Counted from the first letter of the stretch, positions 1-6,772 are shown. The stretch is DNA of 11,071 nucleotides from an uncultured Bacilli bacterium (GCA_934096175.1 CAKOLG010000035.1:1-11071), one strand, 5' to 3'. A program made the numbers and translations. The notes: generated by a model from the letters alone, not told the origin.

Positions 1-94
1 TTTTTAAAGAACTGCTAATTGCACTATAACCAATTCCCATAATTAAGATTAGTAAAAGACTTAAGAAAATTAATTTTCTTCTTTTAAGCTTCAT
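1..94 (-). CDS. N-terminus of a signal-peptide or membrane-anchored surface protein (partial)
   Basis: Only the first 31 codons lie inside the window. They read MKLKRRKLIFLSLLLILIMG followed by IGYSAISSSLK: a basic start, a hydrophobic segment of about 15 residues, then a GYSAISSSL stretch. This pattern (hydrophobic helix, then GYAALSxxL) is common at the start of secreted surface proteins of gut Bacillota, including those with SipW/TasA-like signal peptides. That resemblance is from memory. The ATG (92-94) has a good ribosome binding site, AAGGAGTT on the minus strand (101-108), six bases away. A short hairpin (111-131) sits just upstream of that site. The mature part is outside the window, so its function cannot be given. 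Confidence 0.7.
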   Translation of the reverse strand, partial: MKLKRRKLIFLSLLLILIMGIGYSAISSSLK

Positions 95-110
95 ACAAAC
101 AACTCCTTAT

Positions 111-131
111 CATAAAGCAACATACTTTATG
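111..131 (-). repeat. Leader hairpin, inverted copy of the terminator core at 243-263
   Basis: On the minus strand this is a 7-bp stem (CATAAAG / CTTTATG) with a 7-base loop, ending two bases before the ribosome binding site of the partial gene. It is an exact 21-base reverse complement of positions 243-263. It has no T-run directly after it on the minus strand, so it is not a normal terminator. It could affect access to the ribosome binding site, or simply be a duplicated terminator core. Confidence 0.55.
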
Positions 132-211
132 AAATAGAATTATTAAATAGAAAATATATGGTTTTTATTTTTTTGCCCATTTAATTTTATATATTTATTT
201 TTATCTTTCTA

Positions 212-220
212 TGCTATAAT
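212..220 (+). promoter_or_regulatory. Extended -10 box (TGCTATAAT), no obvious gene behind it
   Basis: A perfect TATAAT at 215-220 is preceded by TG at the extended -10 position. No good -35 hexamer lies at the normal distance. Transcription from here would meet the hairpin and T-run at 238-280 after about 20 bases, so any product would be a very short RNA. It may be a chance match in AT-rich DNA. Confidence 0.25.
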
Positions 221-237
221 GAAATAGATAAAAATAT

Positions 238-280
238 AAAACCATAAAGTATGTTGCTTTATGGTTTTTATTTGTTTTTT
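238..280. terminator. Bidirectional intrinsic terminator after the DUF2207 gene
   Basis: A 12-bp perfect stem (238-249 with 257-268, AAAACCATAAAG / CTTTATGGTTTT) closes a 7-base loop. It overlaps the stop codon of the minus-strand DUF2207 gene by one base. On the minus strand it is followed by a T-rich ATATTTTTAT tail, and on the plus strand by TTTTTATTTGTTTTTT. It would stop DUF2207 transcription and could also work from the other side. Confidence 0.75.
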
Positions 281-1938
281 AGCGAATTATTAAATTGTTT
301 AACAAATTTATTTAGTTTATTAATTGAAAAGTTATTTACTTCAAACCAATCTGGATTTGATATTTTGATTTTATTTATTTTTTTAGTAAGTATATCATTA
401 ATACCTGTTATATAACTTACTGGTAAAATATCATAAATGTAATTAGGATTATTTAAGATATCTTGTTCTAATTCTTGGTAGCTACATTTTATTATATAAT
501 TTTTAAATCCTTCTATTATGCTTAATTGTTTAGAGCCATATAATGTTCTTTTTGGCATAAAATAATATAAAATTAAAATTAATGTAGAACAAATTATACC
601 AACAAAATAAGTTATTATATATGATTGGTCTATTTGAAAAATAGGAATTAGAAATATAATCCAAACTATAATAAAGATTAAGCTATTTACTACAACATTT
701 TTTATGGTTGTTTTTTGTTTATATAAAGCTTCTAGAAATTTTATTATTTGGAATAGCGTAAAGATACTTAAGATTAGAGAGATGGGAATATAATATAAAT
801 AATTTAGTTCATAGAATGGTGTGCAACTATTTAATAATATTATTATAGCAACCATTAGTATTAAATATATCTTTTTATTATCAGCAGATTGTTCAAAATA
901 TTTATTTTTTTCTTTGGAATTGTTTATTATATTTAGGTTGACGGTATTTATTTTATTAATTTTTTTTATAAGCTCTTTAATGGTAATTTTATCTAACAAA
1001 TTATATTTAGGATTTTTACTAGATATTATTTCAAGATATTCAGTTAGAGTAATTGATGAATTTTCTTGAAATATACTTTTATAAAGTAAAGATTCTTTAT
1101 TATTACGACCATTATAGTCTTTTACTCTAATAAGTTCATAATTATTGTTTACTTCAACAATTTTTATATATCCTTCGTTTGCTAATTCAATTATGCTATA
1201 GATAATATCTTCTGGTTTAGCTGTACCATTATATATTAATGATATTTCTAATGCAGTTAAAGTTTTAGGTGGATAATGATTTTTTTTATTTTTTATTTGA
1301 TGATCTTTACCAAAGATAAACCAAATAACATAACTGATTATTAGAAAACATATAGGAATAATTATATTAAGAAATTTTAAAGTAGAATTTCTGGAAGAAG
1401 TTAAATTTACCTTAATATACAATTTATTGTTTTCTTCTAAAATTTTATCGTAACTGCCAATTATTTTATTTGCTTCTGTGTGAATGTTTAAATTTGTTTC
1501 ATCTAGTTTTGTATCATTTAAATAGTATTCTATTTTATAATTTTTTAAAGTTTTTGGTAGTGTTATTTCAAAAGAAGTTGTGTTAATTGATGCATTAAAG
1601 TTATTTCCAATAACTATTTCAAGGTCTTTATTTGTCTGTTGTGTTGGTTCATAATAATTTATGTAATATTTATAATCAAGATTTTGACCGTTATTAATTA
1701 TTAAATAGTTTTCTTCTAAGTTGATATTTTTTAGGTTTGTTTCGATTTTTATATTATTTGGTAAATATTTTTTTATTTCTACATTATATTCGTTGGTTTT
1801 GACACTAATTGCGTCTTGGTATTTAATTTTATTATTATAGATTTCGATTTTTGTATAATATTCAGAAATATTAAAATTATTTTCAGCAAAGACAATTGAT
1901 GGTATAAATATTAATATTAAAAATAAGATTTTTTTCAT
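268..1938 (-). CDS. DUF2207 family membrane protein
   Basis: A 556-residue protein with the architecture of the DUF2207 family, whose biochemical role is unknown. Residues 1-18 form a signal peptide ending in VFA. Residues 20-185 are an extracellular beta-rich domain. A membrane helix at about 187-209 leads to a cytoplasmic region with the family's winged-helix-like stretch (about 222-262, PPKTLTALEISLIYNG then LANEGYIKI). Further membrane segments lie near 357-370, 380-400, 416-435 and 440-460. The C-terminal family signature is present: YGSKQLSIIEGFKNYI at 467-482, then a LPVSYITGI stretch near 505 where relatives usually have LPYAIALG. The Gly-rich tail of many members is missing. The ATG has only a weak upstream site (GAGTGATG). 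The gene stands alone: a terminator overlaps its stop, and a divergent gene lies upstream. Family assignment is firm; function is not inferred. Confidence 0.88.
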   Translation of the reverse strand: MKKILFLILIFIPSIVFAENNFNISEYYTKIEIYNNKIKYQDAISVKTNEYNVEIKKYLPNNIKIETNLKNINLEENYLIINNGQNLDYKYYINYYEPTQQTNKDLEIVIGNNFNASINTTSFEITLPKTLKNYKIEYYLNDTKLDETNLNIHTEANKIIGSYDKILEENNKLYIKVNLTSSRNSTLKFLNIIIPICFLIISYVIWFIFGKDHQIKNKKNHYPPKTLTALEISLIYNGTAKPEDIIYSIIELANEGYIKIVEVNNNYELIRVKDYNGRNNKESLLYKSIFQENSSITLTEYLEIISSKNPKYNLLDKITIKELIKKINKINTVNLNIINNSKEKNKYFEQSADNKKIYLILMVAIIILLNSCTPFYELNYLYYIPISLILSIFTLFQIIKFLEALYKQKTTIKNVVVNSLIFIIVWIIFLIPIFQIDQSYIITYFVGIICSTLILILYYFMPKRTLYGSKQLSIIEGFKNYIIKCSYQELEQDILNNPNYIYDILPVSYITGINDILTKKINKIKISNPDWFEVNNFSINKLNKFVKQFNNSLKNK

Positions 1939-1960
1939 AACATCACTCTATTCTTTTTTT

Positions 1961-1989
1961 ATTATAACATTTATTTTTTAATAATTATA
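1961..1989 (-). promoter_or_regulatory. Candidate promoter for the DUF2207 gene
   Basis: Two TATAAT boxes on the minus strand (1961-1966 and 1983-1988) lie 23 and 45 bases upstream of the ATG. Neither has a convincing -35 hexamer. The region between the divergent DUF2207 and nucleotidase genes must hold both promoters, which is the main support. Confidence 0.4.
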
Positions 1990-2041
1990 TCTTTTGCTTC
2001 ACTGAAGGAAAATTTTTTTTATTTTAAAATTAACAGGCAAA

Positions 2042-2050
2042 TGATATAAT
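2042..2050 (+). promoter_or_regulatory. Extended -10 promoter for the HAD nucleotidase gene
   Basis: TGATATAAT is a full TATAAT with the TGn extension, 64 bases before the ATG at 2115. The -35 region is poor (TTTTAA at 2022-2027), as is usual for extended -10 promoters. The predicted leader contains the palindrome at 2088-2099. Confidence 0.6.
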
Positions 2051-2070
2051 GTTTAGGAGTAAGAAGTGCG

Positions 2071-2099
2071 TTGTTAATAAGTAGATATTTGTTAACAAA
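2071..2099 (+). repeat. Inverted repeats in the leader of the nucleotidase gene
   Basis: A 12-bp perfect palindrome TTTGTTAACAAA lies at 2088-2099. Its right half also pairs with TTGTTAA at 2071-2077, giving a 7-bp stem (2071-2077 with 2092-2098). It sits between the -10 box and the ribosome binding site (GAGG, 2105-2108). It could be a repressor site or a weak RNA hairpin. Confidence 0.4.
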
Positions 2100-2114
2100 C
2101 AAATGAGGTAAATT

Positions 2115-2672
2115 ATGAAAAAAGAAACATTAATGGTCGATATGGATGATGTAATTACTTATGGTAATTTTTTTAATTTAATTCAGGAATTTTTAAATAA
2201 AAAAATCAAATTAGATGACGTTAAAACTTATTGGTTGCAAGATTTAATTAAAGACCGCAAGGAAGAGTTTTGGAACTGGGTAAAAGATAAGAATTTTTAT
2301 GATAATTCTGAGTTGATGCCAAATTGTTATGAAGTTTTAGAAAAACTTAATATGAAGTATGAATTATATATAGTTACAGCTTATTTATGGAATGAAACAG
2401 TTGATTTGAGTGGCAAAAATTTACAAAATAAATATTATTTTTTAAAAGAGAAATTACCTTTTATTAAACCAGAGCAATATATTTTTACCACTAATAAATT
2501 ATTGTGTAATTTTGATATAAGAATTGATGATAGATTATACAATCTTGAAGGTGCGAAAAAAAAGATTATGTTTGAAGCTTGGCATAATCGTGAATATTCT
2601 GATGAGGAATTAAGGAAAAATAATGTAATTAAAGTTAGAGATTGGAAAGAAATTGCTGAGATTTTATTATAA
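2115..2672 (+). CDS. HAD-superfamily 5'(3')-deoxyribonucleotidase-like phosphatase
   Basis: A 185-residue protein of the HAD superfamily, NT5C-like group (bacterial YqfW/YorS-type proteins). The family removes phosphate from (deoxy)nucleoside monophosphates in the cytoplasm, which would serve nucleotide salvage or pool control; the substrate here is inferred. All four HAD motifs are visible. Motif I is DMDDV, with D9 as the nucleophile and D11 as the acid/base. Motif II is T88 in IVTAY. Motif III is K128 in TTNKLL. Motif IV is D138-D139 in IRIDDR, which binds Mg2+. A small cap (about residues 15-75) follows motif I. Length is normal and no part looks truncated. The ATG has a GAGG site seven to eight bases upstream. 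The yqeK-like gene starts 33 bases after the stop and may be co-transcribed. Confidence 0.85.
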   Translation: MKKETLMVDMDDVITYGNFFNLIQEFLNKKIKLDDVKTYWLQDLIKDRKEEFWNWVKDKNFYDNSELMPNCYEVLEKLNMKYELYIVTAYLWNETVDLSGKNLQNKYYFLKEKLPFIKPEQYIFTTNKLLCNFDIRIDDRLYNLEGAKKKIMFEAWHNREYSDEELRKNNVIKVRDWKEIAEILL

Positions 2673-2692
2673 AAATAAAGTCTCTATTTTTT

Positions 2693-2701
2693 TGATATAA
2701 T
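2693..2701 (+). promoter_or_regulatory. Extended -10 box just before the yqeK-like gene
   Basis: TGATATAAT is identical to the box at 2042-2050. Transcription would begin near 2708, at or after the ATG at 2706. This either makes a leaderless message or favours the in-frame GTG at 2718 as the start codon. Confidence 0.45.
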
Positions 2702-2705
2702 AATT

Positions 2706-3278
2706 ATGGTGATTATAGTGGATGAAAAAATTAAAAAGGATTTAAAAAATATGTTATCTAATTTTAGATATAAACATAGTTTAATGGTTGCTGATGAAGC
2801 AAGAAAGTTGGCAATAAGGTATAATGTGGATGAAGATAAAGCGTATATTGCTGGTTTATTACATGACATTGCTAAGGAGTTTACGGAAGAAGAAAATAAA
2901 AAATGGATTAATGATTATTCTTTAGATAAGGAATGGTTAAAAAAAGAAAATAGTAAAATTGTTCATGCTGAAATTGGTGCAATATATGCTAGGATAACTT
3001 ATAATGTCGAAGATGATATATGTGAAGCAATTAGGTATCATGCTTTAGGTAATATACAAATGAATACTTTAGATAAAATTGTTTTCGTTGCTGATAAAAT
3101 AGCACGTGAAAATGCTGATGAGTTTATTATTAAATTAAAAAAAATAGCTTATCAAAGTTTAGATAAAGCTATAATATTGTCTTTTGAATTTTTAAAAGCC
3201 AAATTTTTAAAAGAAGGAAACAATATTAATCCAGTGAGTGATAAAGTATTGGCTTATTTAAAAAGTGTAACTAATTAA
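2706..3278 (+). CDS. yqeK: YqeK-type HD-domain hydrolase (symmetrical Ap4A hydrolase family)
   Basis: A 190-residue HD-superfamily metalloenzyme of the YqeK family. Characterised members split diadenosine tetraphosphate (Ap4A) into two ADP. Metal ligands are visible in order: H24 (RYKHS), H53-D54 (GLLHDIAKE), H87 (VHAEIGA), H112 (RYHALG) and D130 (VADKIA). The spacing matches the family and the protein is full length. The start is uncertain. The ATG at 2706 has no Shine-Dalgarno site and lies at the predicted transcription start. The in-frame GTG at 2718 has GGTGAT (2708-2713) four bases upstream and gives an N-terminus of the usual YqeK length. In many Bacillota yqeK lies between nadD and rsfS; here it follows a HAD nucleotidase, so the usual context is lost. 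The Ap4A role is inferred from the family. Confidence 0.9.
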   Translation: MVIIVDEKIKKDLKNMLSNFRYKHSLMVADEARKLAIRYNVDEDKAYIAGLLHDIAKEFTEEENKKWINDYSLDKEWLKKENSKIVHAEIGAIYARITYNVEDDICEAIRYHALGNIQMNTLDKIVFVADKIARENADEFIIKLKKIAYQSLDKAIILSFEFLKAKFLKEGNNINPVSDKVLAYLKSVTN

Positions 3279-3320
3279 TTTTTTTGTTTATCATAAAATA
3301 AAATTATATTGAGGCAGTTA

Positions 3321-3352
3321 ATCTTAAAATAATTATACTTTTTGTTTAAGAT
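3321..3352 (-). repeat. Inverted repeat at the 3' end of the small minus-strand gene
   Basis: ATCTTAAA (3321-3328) and TTTAAGAT (3345-3352) are perfect 8-bp inverted arms around a 16-base loop, spanning the stop codon of the small gene. No T-run follows directly on the minus strand, so it is at best a weak terminator. Confidence 0.35.
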
Positions 3353-3644
3353 CATTGAGTTCCTTTTGAATAGCATTCATCATTTTTTTGAGCATTTCGA
3401 TTGTTTCTTCTTTATTCTCGGAATTAGGATTGCGACTGTTACCAGATTCAGTTGAATTTGCTGGCTCTAAACCTCTTTCTTGCATTACTTGTCTATAAAA
3501 AGCGTTGGTACAAAGGACTTGGGCAACTAGCATTAGCCAGTTTCCTAAAGCATTTTGTTCATTAGCAGTAGTATCGTCAATAAGAAGATATCCTACAGCA
3601 ACTGCACTAAAGGTAAAAATTTTAGGAGGAATATTAGGTATTAT
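3333..3644 (-). CDS. Small protein, two hydrophobic segments and a helical tail, probable ATA start
   Basis: The first ATG (3531-3533) gives only 66 residues, but the frame stays open upstream with protein-like sequence: IPNIPPKIFTFSAVAVGYLL (residues 2-21) then IDDTTANEQNALGNWL (22-37). A strong purine-rich site, AAAGGGGG on the minus strand (3653-3660), lies eight bases before ATA at 3642-3644. No ATG, GTG or TTG exists between that site and 3533. I therefore place the start at this ATA, giving 103 residues. Hydrophobic stretches cover about 9-22 and 33-49, followed by a Ser/Asn-rich linker (63-78) and a charged helix (78-103) that may form a coiled coil. The NIPPK and DDxTANEQNALGNW patterns remind me of an uncharacterised small family in gut Bacillota; this is memory only. 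Function is unknown. The ATA could also be a mutated or misread ATG. Confidence 0.65.
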   Translation of the reverse strand: MIPNIPPKIFTFSAVAVGYLLIDDTTANEQNALGNWLMLVAQVLCTNAFYRQVMQERGLEPANSTESGNSRNPNSENKEETIEMLKKMMNAIQKELNDLKQKV

Positions 3645-3721
3645 TTTAAATTCCCCCTTTCGTGATGTTTTAAAATTAGTACTTTTTATAATTTATATGC
3701 TTTATAGTAAATACTTTATGA

Positions 3722-3727
3722 ATTATA
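3722..3727 (-). promoter_or_regulatory. Possible -10 box for the small minus-strand gene
   Basis: TATAAT on the minus strand, about 60 bases upstream of the AAAGGGGG ribosome binding site. No clear -35 hexamer is present at the usual spacing. Confidence 0.3.
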
Positions 3728-3905
3728 TTTATTTTTTGTAAAAGTGACCATAGTATGAATACGTTAACTACACCTACTGAAAAAAATTTTTAAAAAATTG
3801 TAACTTTTAATAAGCTAATACGTCAAAAATAAAAGTAGAGAGCCTATTAATATTATTAAGTTTTTAAGCAAAGCAAATAATTAAATCTTTTTCTTTATAA
3901 ATATA

Positions 3906-3911
3906 TATAAT
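3906..3911 (+). promoter_or_regulatory. Possible -10 box for the HD-domain gene
   Basis: TATAAT at 3906-3911 lies 38 bases before the ATG at 3950, with a weak -35 region. A good ribosome binding site, GAGGTGA (3934-3940), is nine bases before the ATG and fixes the start. Confidence 0.4.
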
Positions 3912-3949
3912 GATGATAAAATATGCTTTAAATGAGGTGACTTTATAAA

Positions 3950-5572
3950 ATGAGAAATGCTCAAGAGTCAAAAAAAGTAATAGACTTTTATGTACTAGCA
4001 AATAAATTAAAAACTACAATAATAGATGAAGTTTATAATTATAGTTTGGCTGATAATATTTTTGGAAGTATGATATTGGCAATAGCAATGAATTCAGAAG
4101 TTAAAGAAAATGTTAATATTGGGAATTTGTTGAAAGTAATGTTATTAGATGAGTTTTCAAAATTAAATCCAGAATATAATATTGAGGATACTTTAAAAAA
4201 AGGAAAAGAATACAAGGAACAAATTGATTTAGCTCGTTCTATGCAAAATGAAGATGGAAAACTTATTTACAAATATAAAGCGCTAGATTATGCTTTGACA
4301 CAGTTAATTGCGAAGGAAGGGAAATGTTTAGAATTCTCACAATTAGAAGAAAAAGCTGTTAAGTTATTGAATCCTACAGATACTTTAGATTATGATATTG
4401 TAAAGAAGGTTTTTAGATTTTATTTTTTAAATTTTACATTGAAAAATAAAATTAGAACTGGTTGGGATGATACTCATTGGAATATTTGCTCTGCAAGGAG
4501 AGAAAGAATCTCTGAGCATGTTGTTGGGACTATAGCTTTAGCGATAGCAATGAACTCAGAATTTAAATATACTGATGAACGAAATATTGATATAGATAAA
4601 ATTATAAAACTTTTAGCTATTCATGAAACTGGGGAAATATTAATTGGAGATATAACTCCTTTTGATGGAGTATCAACAGAACAAAAGGAAGAGATTGAAC
4701 ATAAAGCAATGATGAAAGTTGTTGGCAATCTTGATGATCATGAAAATTTGATAAAATCATTGTTTGATTTTGATGAGCAATCATCTAACGAAGCAAAATT
4801 TGCTTATCTTTGTGATAAAATGGAAGCAGATTTACAATCTAAATATTATCAGGATAGCGGATTACATCGTTCTTTAAATGACCAAGCTAATAATATTGTT
4901 TTTAAAAGTTCTAAAGTACAACAGATGTTAAAGGATGGTGTTCAAACAGCATTTGAAATATGGTATGGATATGACGTTAATAAATTCAAAAATAATGACG
5001 TTTTTCCAGAATTTGCTGATATACTTGATGTAATAAGAGATAATAATTTATTTGCACTAAGAACTAATGTTGTTAAGCAAAAAGTTGAACTTACAGAAAA
5101 TGAATATCAATTTTTAATTGATGAATTAGGAAAAAAGATAAAAATGTTAATGAGTTATGATTATATTGATTGTGTTTACATGACTAATTATCAAGATCAA
5201 TTTAATAATAAAGGAAATATTATTTTAATTGCTTTACTTGATAATAATAAAAGTTGTTTAAATTATGATTTATTAATTAAAAAAATGAATGAAGATTTTA
5301 AAAACATTAACTCAACAGGAATCATTGTAGAATTTCATTATGGTTATGTTGACAATTATTTTATAACTGCTTTAAATCCGAGTGATGTTCACAGAATTGA
5401 AACTTTAAAGGAGTCAAATATAATTTTTGATAAAAGTGGTCGAACTACTGATGTTAAAAATAAAATGGAAAAACATGGTCATTTATACCCTTTTTACTTA
5501 GTTGAATATAAACCCTCTTTGAATGAGTCTTTGGTTCTTAAACTACAAATAAATAATAATGCTAATAATTAA
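3950..5572 (+). CDS. Double HD-domain protein (YfbR/HD_3-like) with a possible nucleotidyltransferase-like C-terminus
   Basis: A 540-residue cytoplasmic protein. Residues about 165-345 form an HD_3/YfbR-like phosphohydrolase domain. Visible elements are R183/R184, E189-H190 (SEHVVG), H225-E226 (LLAIHETGEILIGDITPFD), E250-H251 and D289 (YLCDKMEADLQ). The classical HD pair is HE here. YfbR relatives dephosphorylate deoxynucleoside monophosphates, so a nucleotide substrate is likely but unproven. Residues about 10-120 look like a second, degenerate copy: AIAMNSE occurs at 44-50 and again at 198-204, and LLDEFSKL (65-72) aligns with AIHETGEI, losing the metal-binding His. Residues about 385-520 alternate strands and helices and end with IIFDKSGRTTD, which resembles the end of nucleotidyltransferase-fold domains; there is no clear GS motif, so this part is tentative. 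A terminator overlaps the stop codon. The gene appears to be a single transcription unit. Confidence 0.8.
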   Translation: MRNAQESKKVIDFYVLANKLKTTIIDEVYNYSLADNIFGSMILAIAMNSEVKENVNIGNLLKVMLLDEFSKLNPEYNIEDTLKKGKEYKEQIDLARSMQNEDGKLIYKYKALDYALTQLIAKEGKCLEFSQLEEKAVKLLNPTDTLDYDIVKKVFRFYFLNFTLKNKIRTGWDDTHWNICSARRERISEHVVGTIALAIAMNSEFKYTDERNIDIDKIIKLLAIHETGEILIGDITPFDGVSTEQKEEIEHKAMMKVVGNLDDHENLIKSLFDFDEQSSNEAKFAYLCDKMEADLQSKYYQDSGLHRSLNDQANNIVFKSSKVQQMLKDGVQTAFEIWYGYDVNKFKNNDVFPEFADILDVIRDNNLFALRTNVVKQKVELTENEYQFLIDELGKKIKMLMSYDYIDCVYMTNYQDQFNNKGNIILIALLDNNKSCLNYDLLIKKMNEDFKNINSTGIIVEFHYGYVDNYFITALNPSDVHRIETLKESNIIFDKSGRTTDVKNKMEKHGHLYPFYLVEYKPSLNESLVLKLQINNNANN

Positions 5573-5590
5573 AAAAATTAGCTTTTTTTA
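5561..5590 (+). terminator. Intrinsic terminator of the HD-domain gene
   Basis: GCTAAT (5561-5566) pairs with ATTAGC (5577-5582) across a 10-base loop, followed by seven T. The 5' arm lies inside the last codons of the gene. The stem is short, so strength is moderate. Confidence 0.6.
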
Positions 5591-5616
5591 TGAATATTAT
5601 TTACTATTATGATTTA

Positions 5617-5645
5617 TTGAAAGATTTATACGTACGTAGTATAAT
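5617..5645 (+). promoter_or_regulatory. Strong sigma-A type promoter for the YunG-ART gene, with palindrome in the spacer
   Basis: TTGAAA (5617-5622), a 17-bp spacer, then TATAAT (5640-5645). The spacer holds a perfect 10-bp palindrome, TACGTACGTA (5629-5638), which stands out in such AT-rich DNA and may be an operator. The promoter closely resembles the one at 6797-6825. Confidence 0.75.
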
Positions 5646-5677
5646 TTCTTTGATAATTTTGAAAAGGTATGATAAAA

Positions 5678-6730
5678 ATGACAATCGAAGAATTAAGCCA
5701 AAAGCTTTATTTATGTTATTCTAAAGAATTGTGTAATGTCAAAGATAAAAATAAATGGAATGAAAATAATAGATATTTTGGTATGGATATGATAACTTCA
5801 TTAGTAGTAAATGATTTTTTTAGTGGAGATATTGGTAAAATTAATGTTAATGGTTTTGAGCATTTTTTTAATATTATAAATGGTAATGTTATAGATTTAA
5901 CAGCTAAAATGTTTGAAAAAAAGATTAGATATACTCATTATGAAGTGATAAAAAGAGATACTTTATTAGATAAAGACGTTATAAATCGTTATAATTTGTT
6001 GAAAGACAAATTAAATAATATTAATTTATTAGTTGTAGAAGATATTTTAGATATTGATAATAATAAAATGTTTTTACATTATACGAATATTGCAAATTTA
6101 GATAATATTATAAAAAAAGGATTAGAACCCAATATAGGTGTAAATGCTAAAGTTATTGAAAAAACTAAAAAGGTATTTTTTTCGATTGGCGATAAAGGTG
6201 CTCTTGTAATAATGGACTCTTGGTTAAAATGGTTGGTTGCAAAGCCAAAAAGTAATTTGATATATTGGATAGGTGCTTATTTACTGAATGTACCCTTCTT
6301 TCCTAAATTTATTCATAAAATTATTATGACATGTAATCAAAAAAATAAAAATAAATATATTTGGGCTTATAGAGAACTTAATAATATTTTAAAAAATAGC
6401 ATTTATTTAATTTTAAATTTAGAAGAAAATATTGATTTTAGTTATAGTGATATTGATGAAGTAAAATATTTTTCTAATTTTCCTAAAAGTTATATTTCCT
6501 CTTTATATGCACATGATAGTGATATAAATGATGCTAAGGCGGAATATTGGAATATGCATACTTTTTCTAATAAGATAATTGATATAGGAAAAATTTCCTT
6601 ATTAAAATATAAAAATAACTATTCAGCAGATATAATTTTAAAATTTTTAATTGAAAAAAATTTAAAATATGTAAAAGAAAACTGTATGTTATTATATAAT
6701 TATTATGTTTTTATTTATAAAATGCAATGA
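5678..6730 (+). CDS. YunG-like domain fused to an ADP-ribosyltransferase-like domain
   Basis: A 350-residue protein that appears to combine two domains. Residues about 25-90 resemble YunG-type proteins, with W27, then TSLVVNDFFSGDI, H62 (FEHFFN) and VIDLT (D73). YunG relatives usually carry GxC before the TxLVV stretch; here it reads G35-M-D37, so the presumed nucleophilic Cys is absent. Residues about 130-350 look like an ADP-ribosyltransferase-fold domain: FLHYTN (H134), KKGL (148-149), E161 followed by VFFS (166-169), and a late AEYWNMHT with E289. H134 and E289 could be the NAD-binding His and catalytic Glu. Both assignments come from recalled family patterns. The domain could be NAD-dependent or only structural. 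The ATG at 5678 is preferred because AAAAGG (5662-5667) is ten bases upstream, whereas the in-frame ATG at 5669 is one base from it. It stands alone with its own promoter and may belong to toxin or stress functions. Confidence 0.65.
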   Translation: MTIEELSQKLYLCYSKELCNVKDKNKWNENNRYFGMDMITSLVVNDFFSGDIGKINVNGFEHFFNIINGNVIDLTAKMFEKKIRYTHYEVIKRDTLLDKDVINRYNLLKDKLNNINLLVVEDILDIDNNKMFLHYTNIANLDNIIKKGLEPNIGVNAKVIEKTKKVFFSIGDKGALVIMDSWLKWLVAKPKSNLIYWIGAYLLNVPFFPKFIHKIIMTCNQKNKNKYIWAYRELNNILKNSIYLILNLEENIDFSYSDIDEVKYFSNFPKSYISSLYAHDSDINDAKAEYWNMHTFSNKIIDIGKISLLKYKNNYSADIILKFLIEKNLKYVKENCMLLYNYYVFIYKMQ

Positions 6731-6772
6731 TTTATATTATTTATATTTTTTTAAAGGCATATTATGAAAAAG

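Noticed and set aside
821..1069. Open frame on the plus strand inside the DUF2207 gene
   Set aside because: It is a hydrophobic shadow of the low-complexity antisense sequence of a well-recognised gene, with no ribosome binding site.
2684..2869. Open frame on the minus strand over the yqeK start
   Set aside because: It is antisense to the HD motif region of the yqeK-like gene, with no family resemblance and no promoter.
3505..3741. Open frame on the plus strand, 78 codons
   Set aside because: It lies opposite the protein-like extended frame of the minus-strand gene at 3333-3644, has no ribosome binding site, and its translation does not look like a domain. The minus-strand frame with its strong AAAGGGGG site explains the region better.
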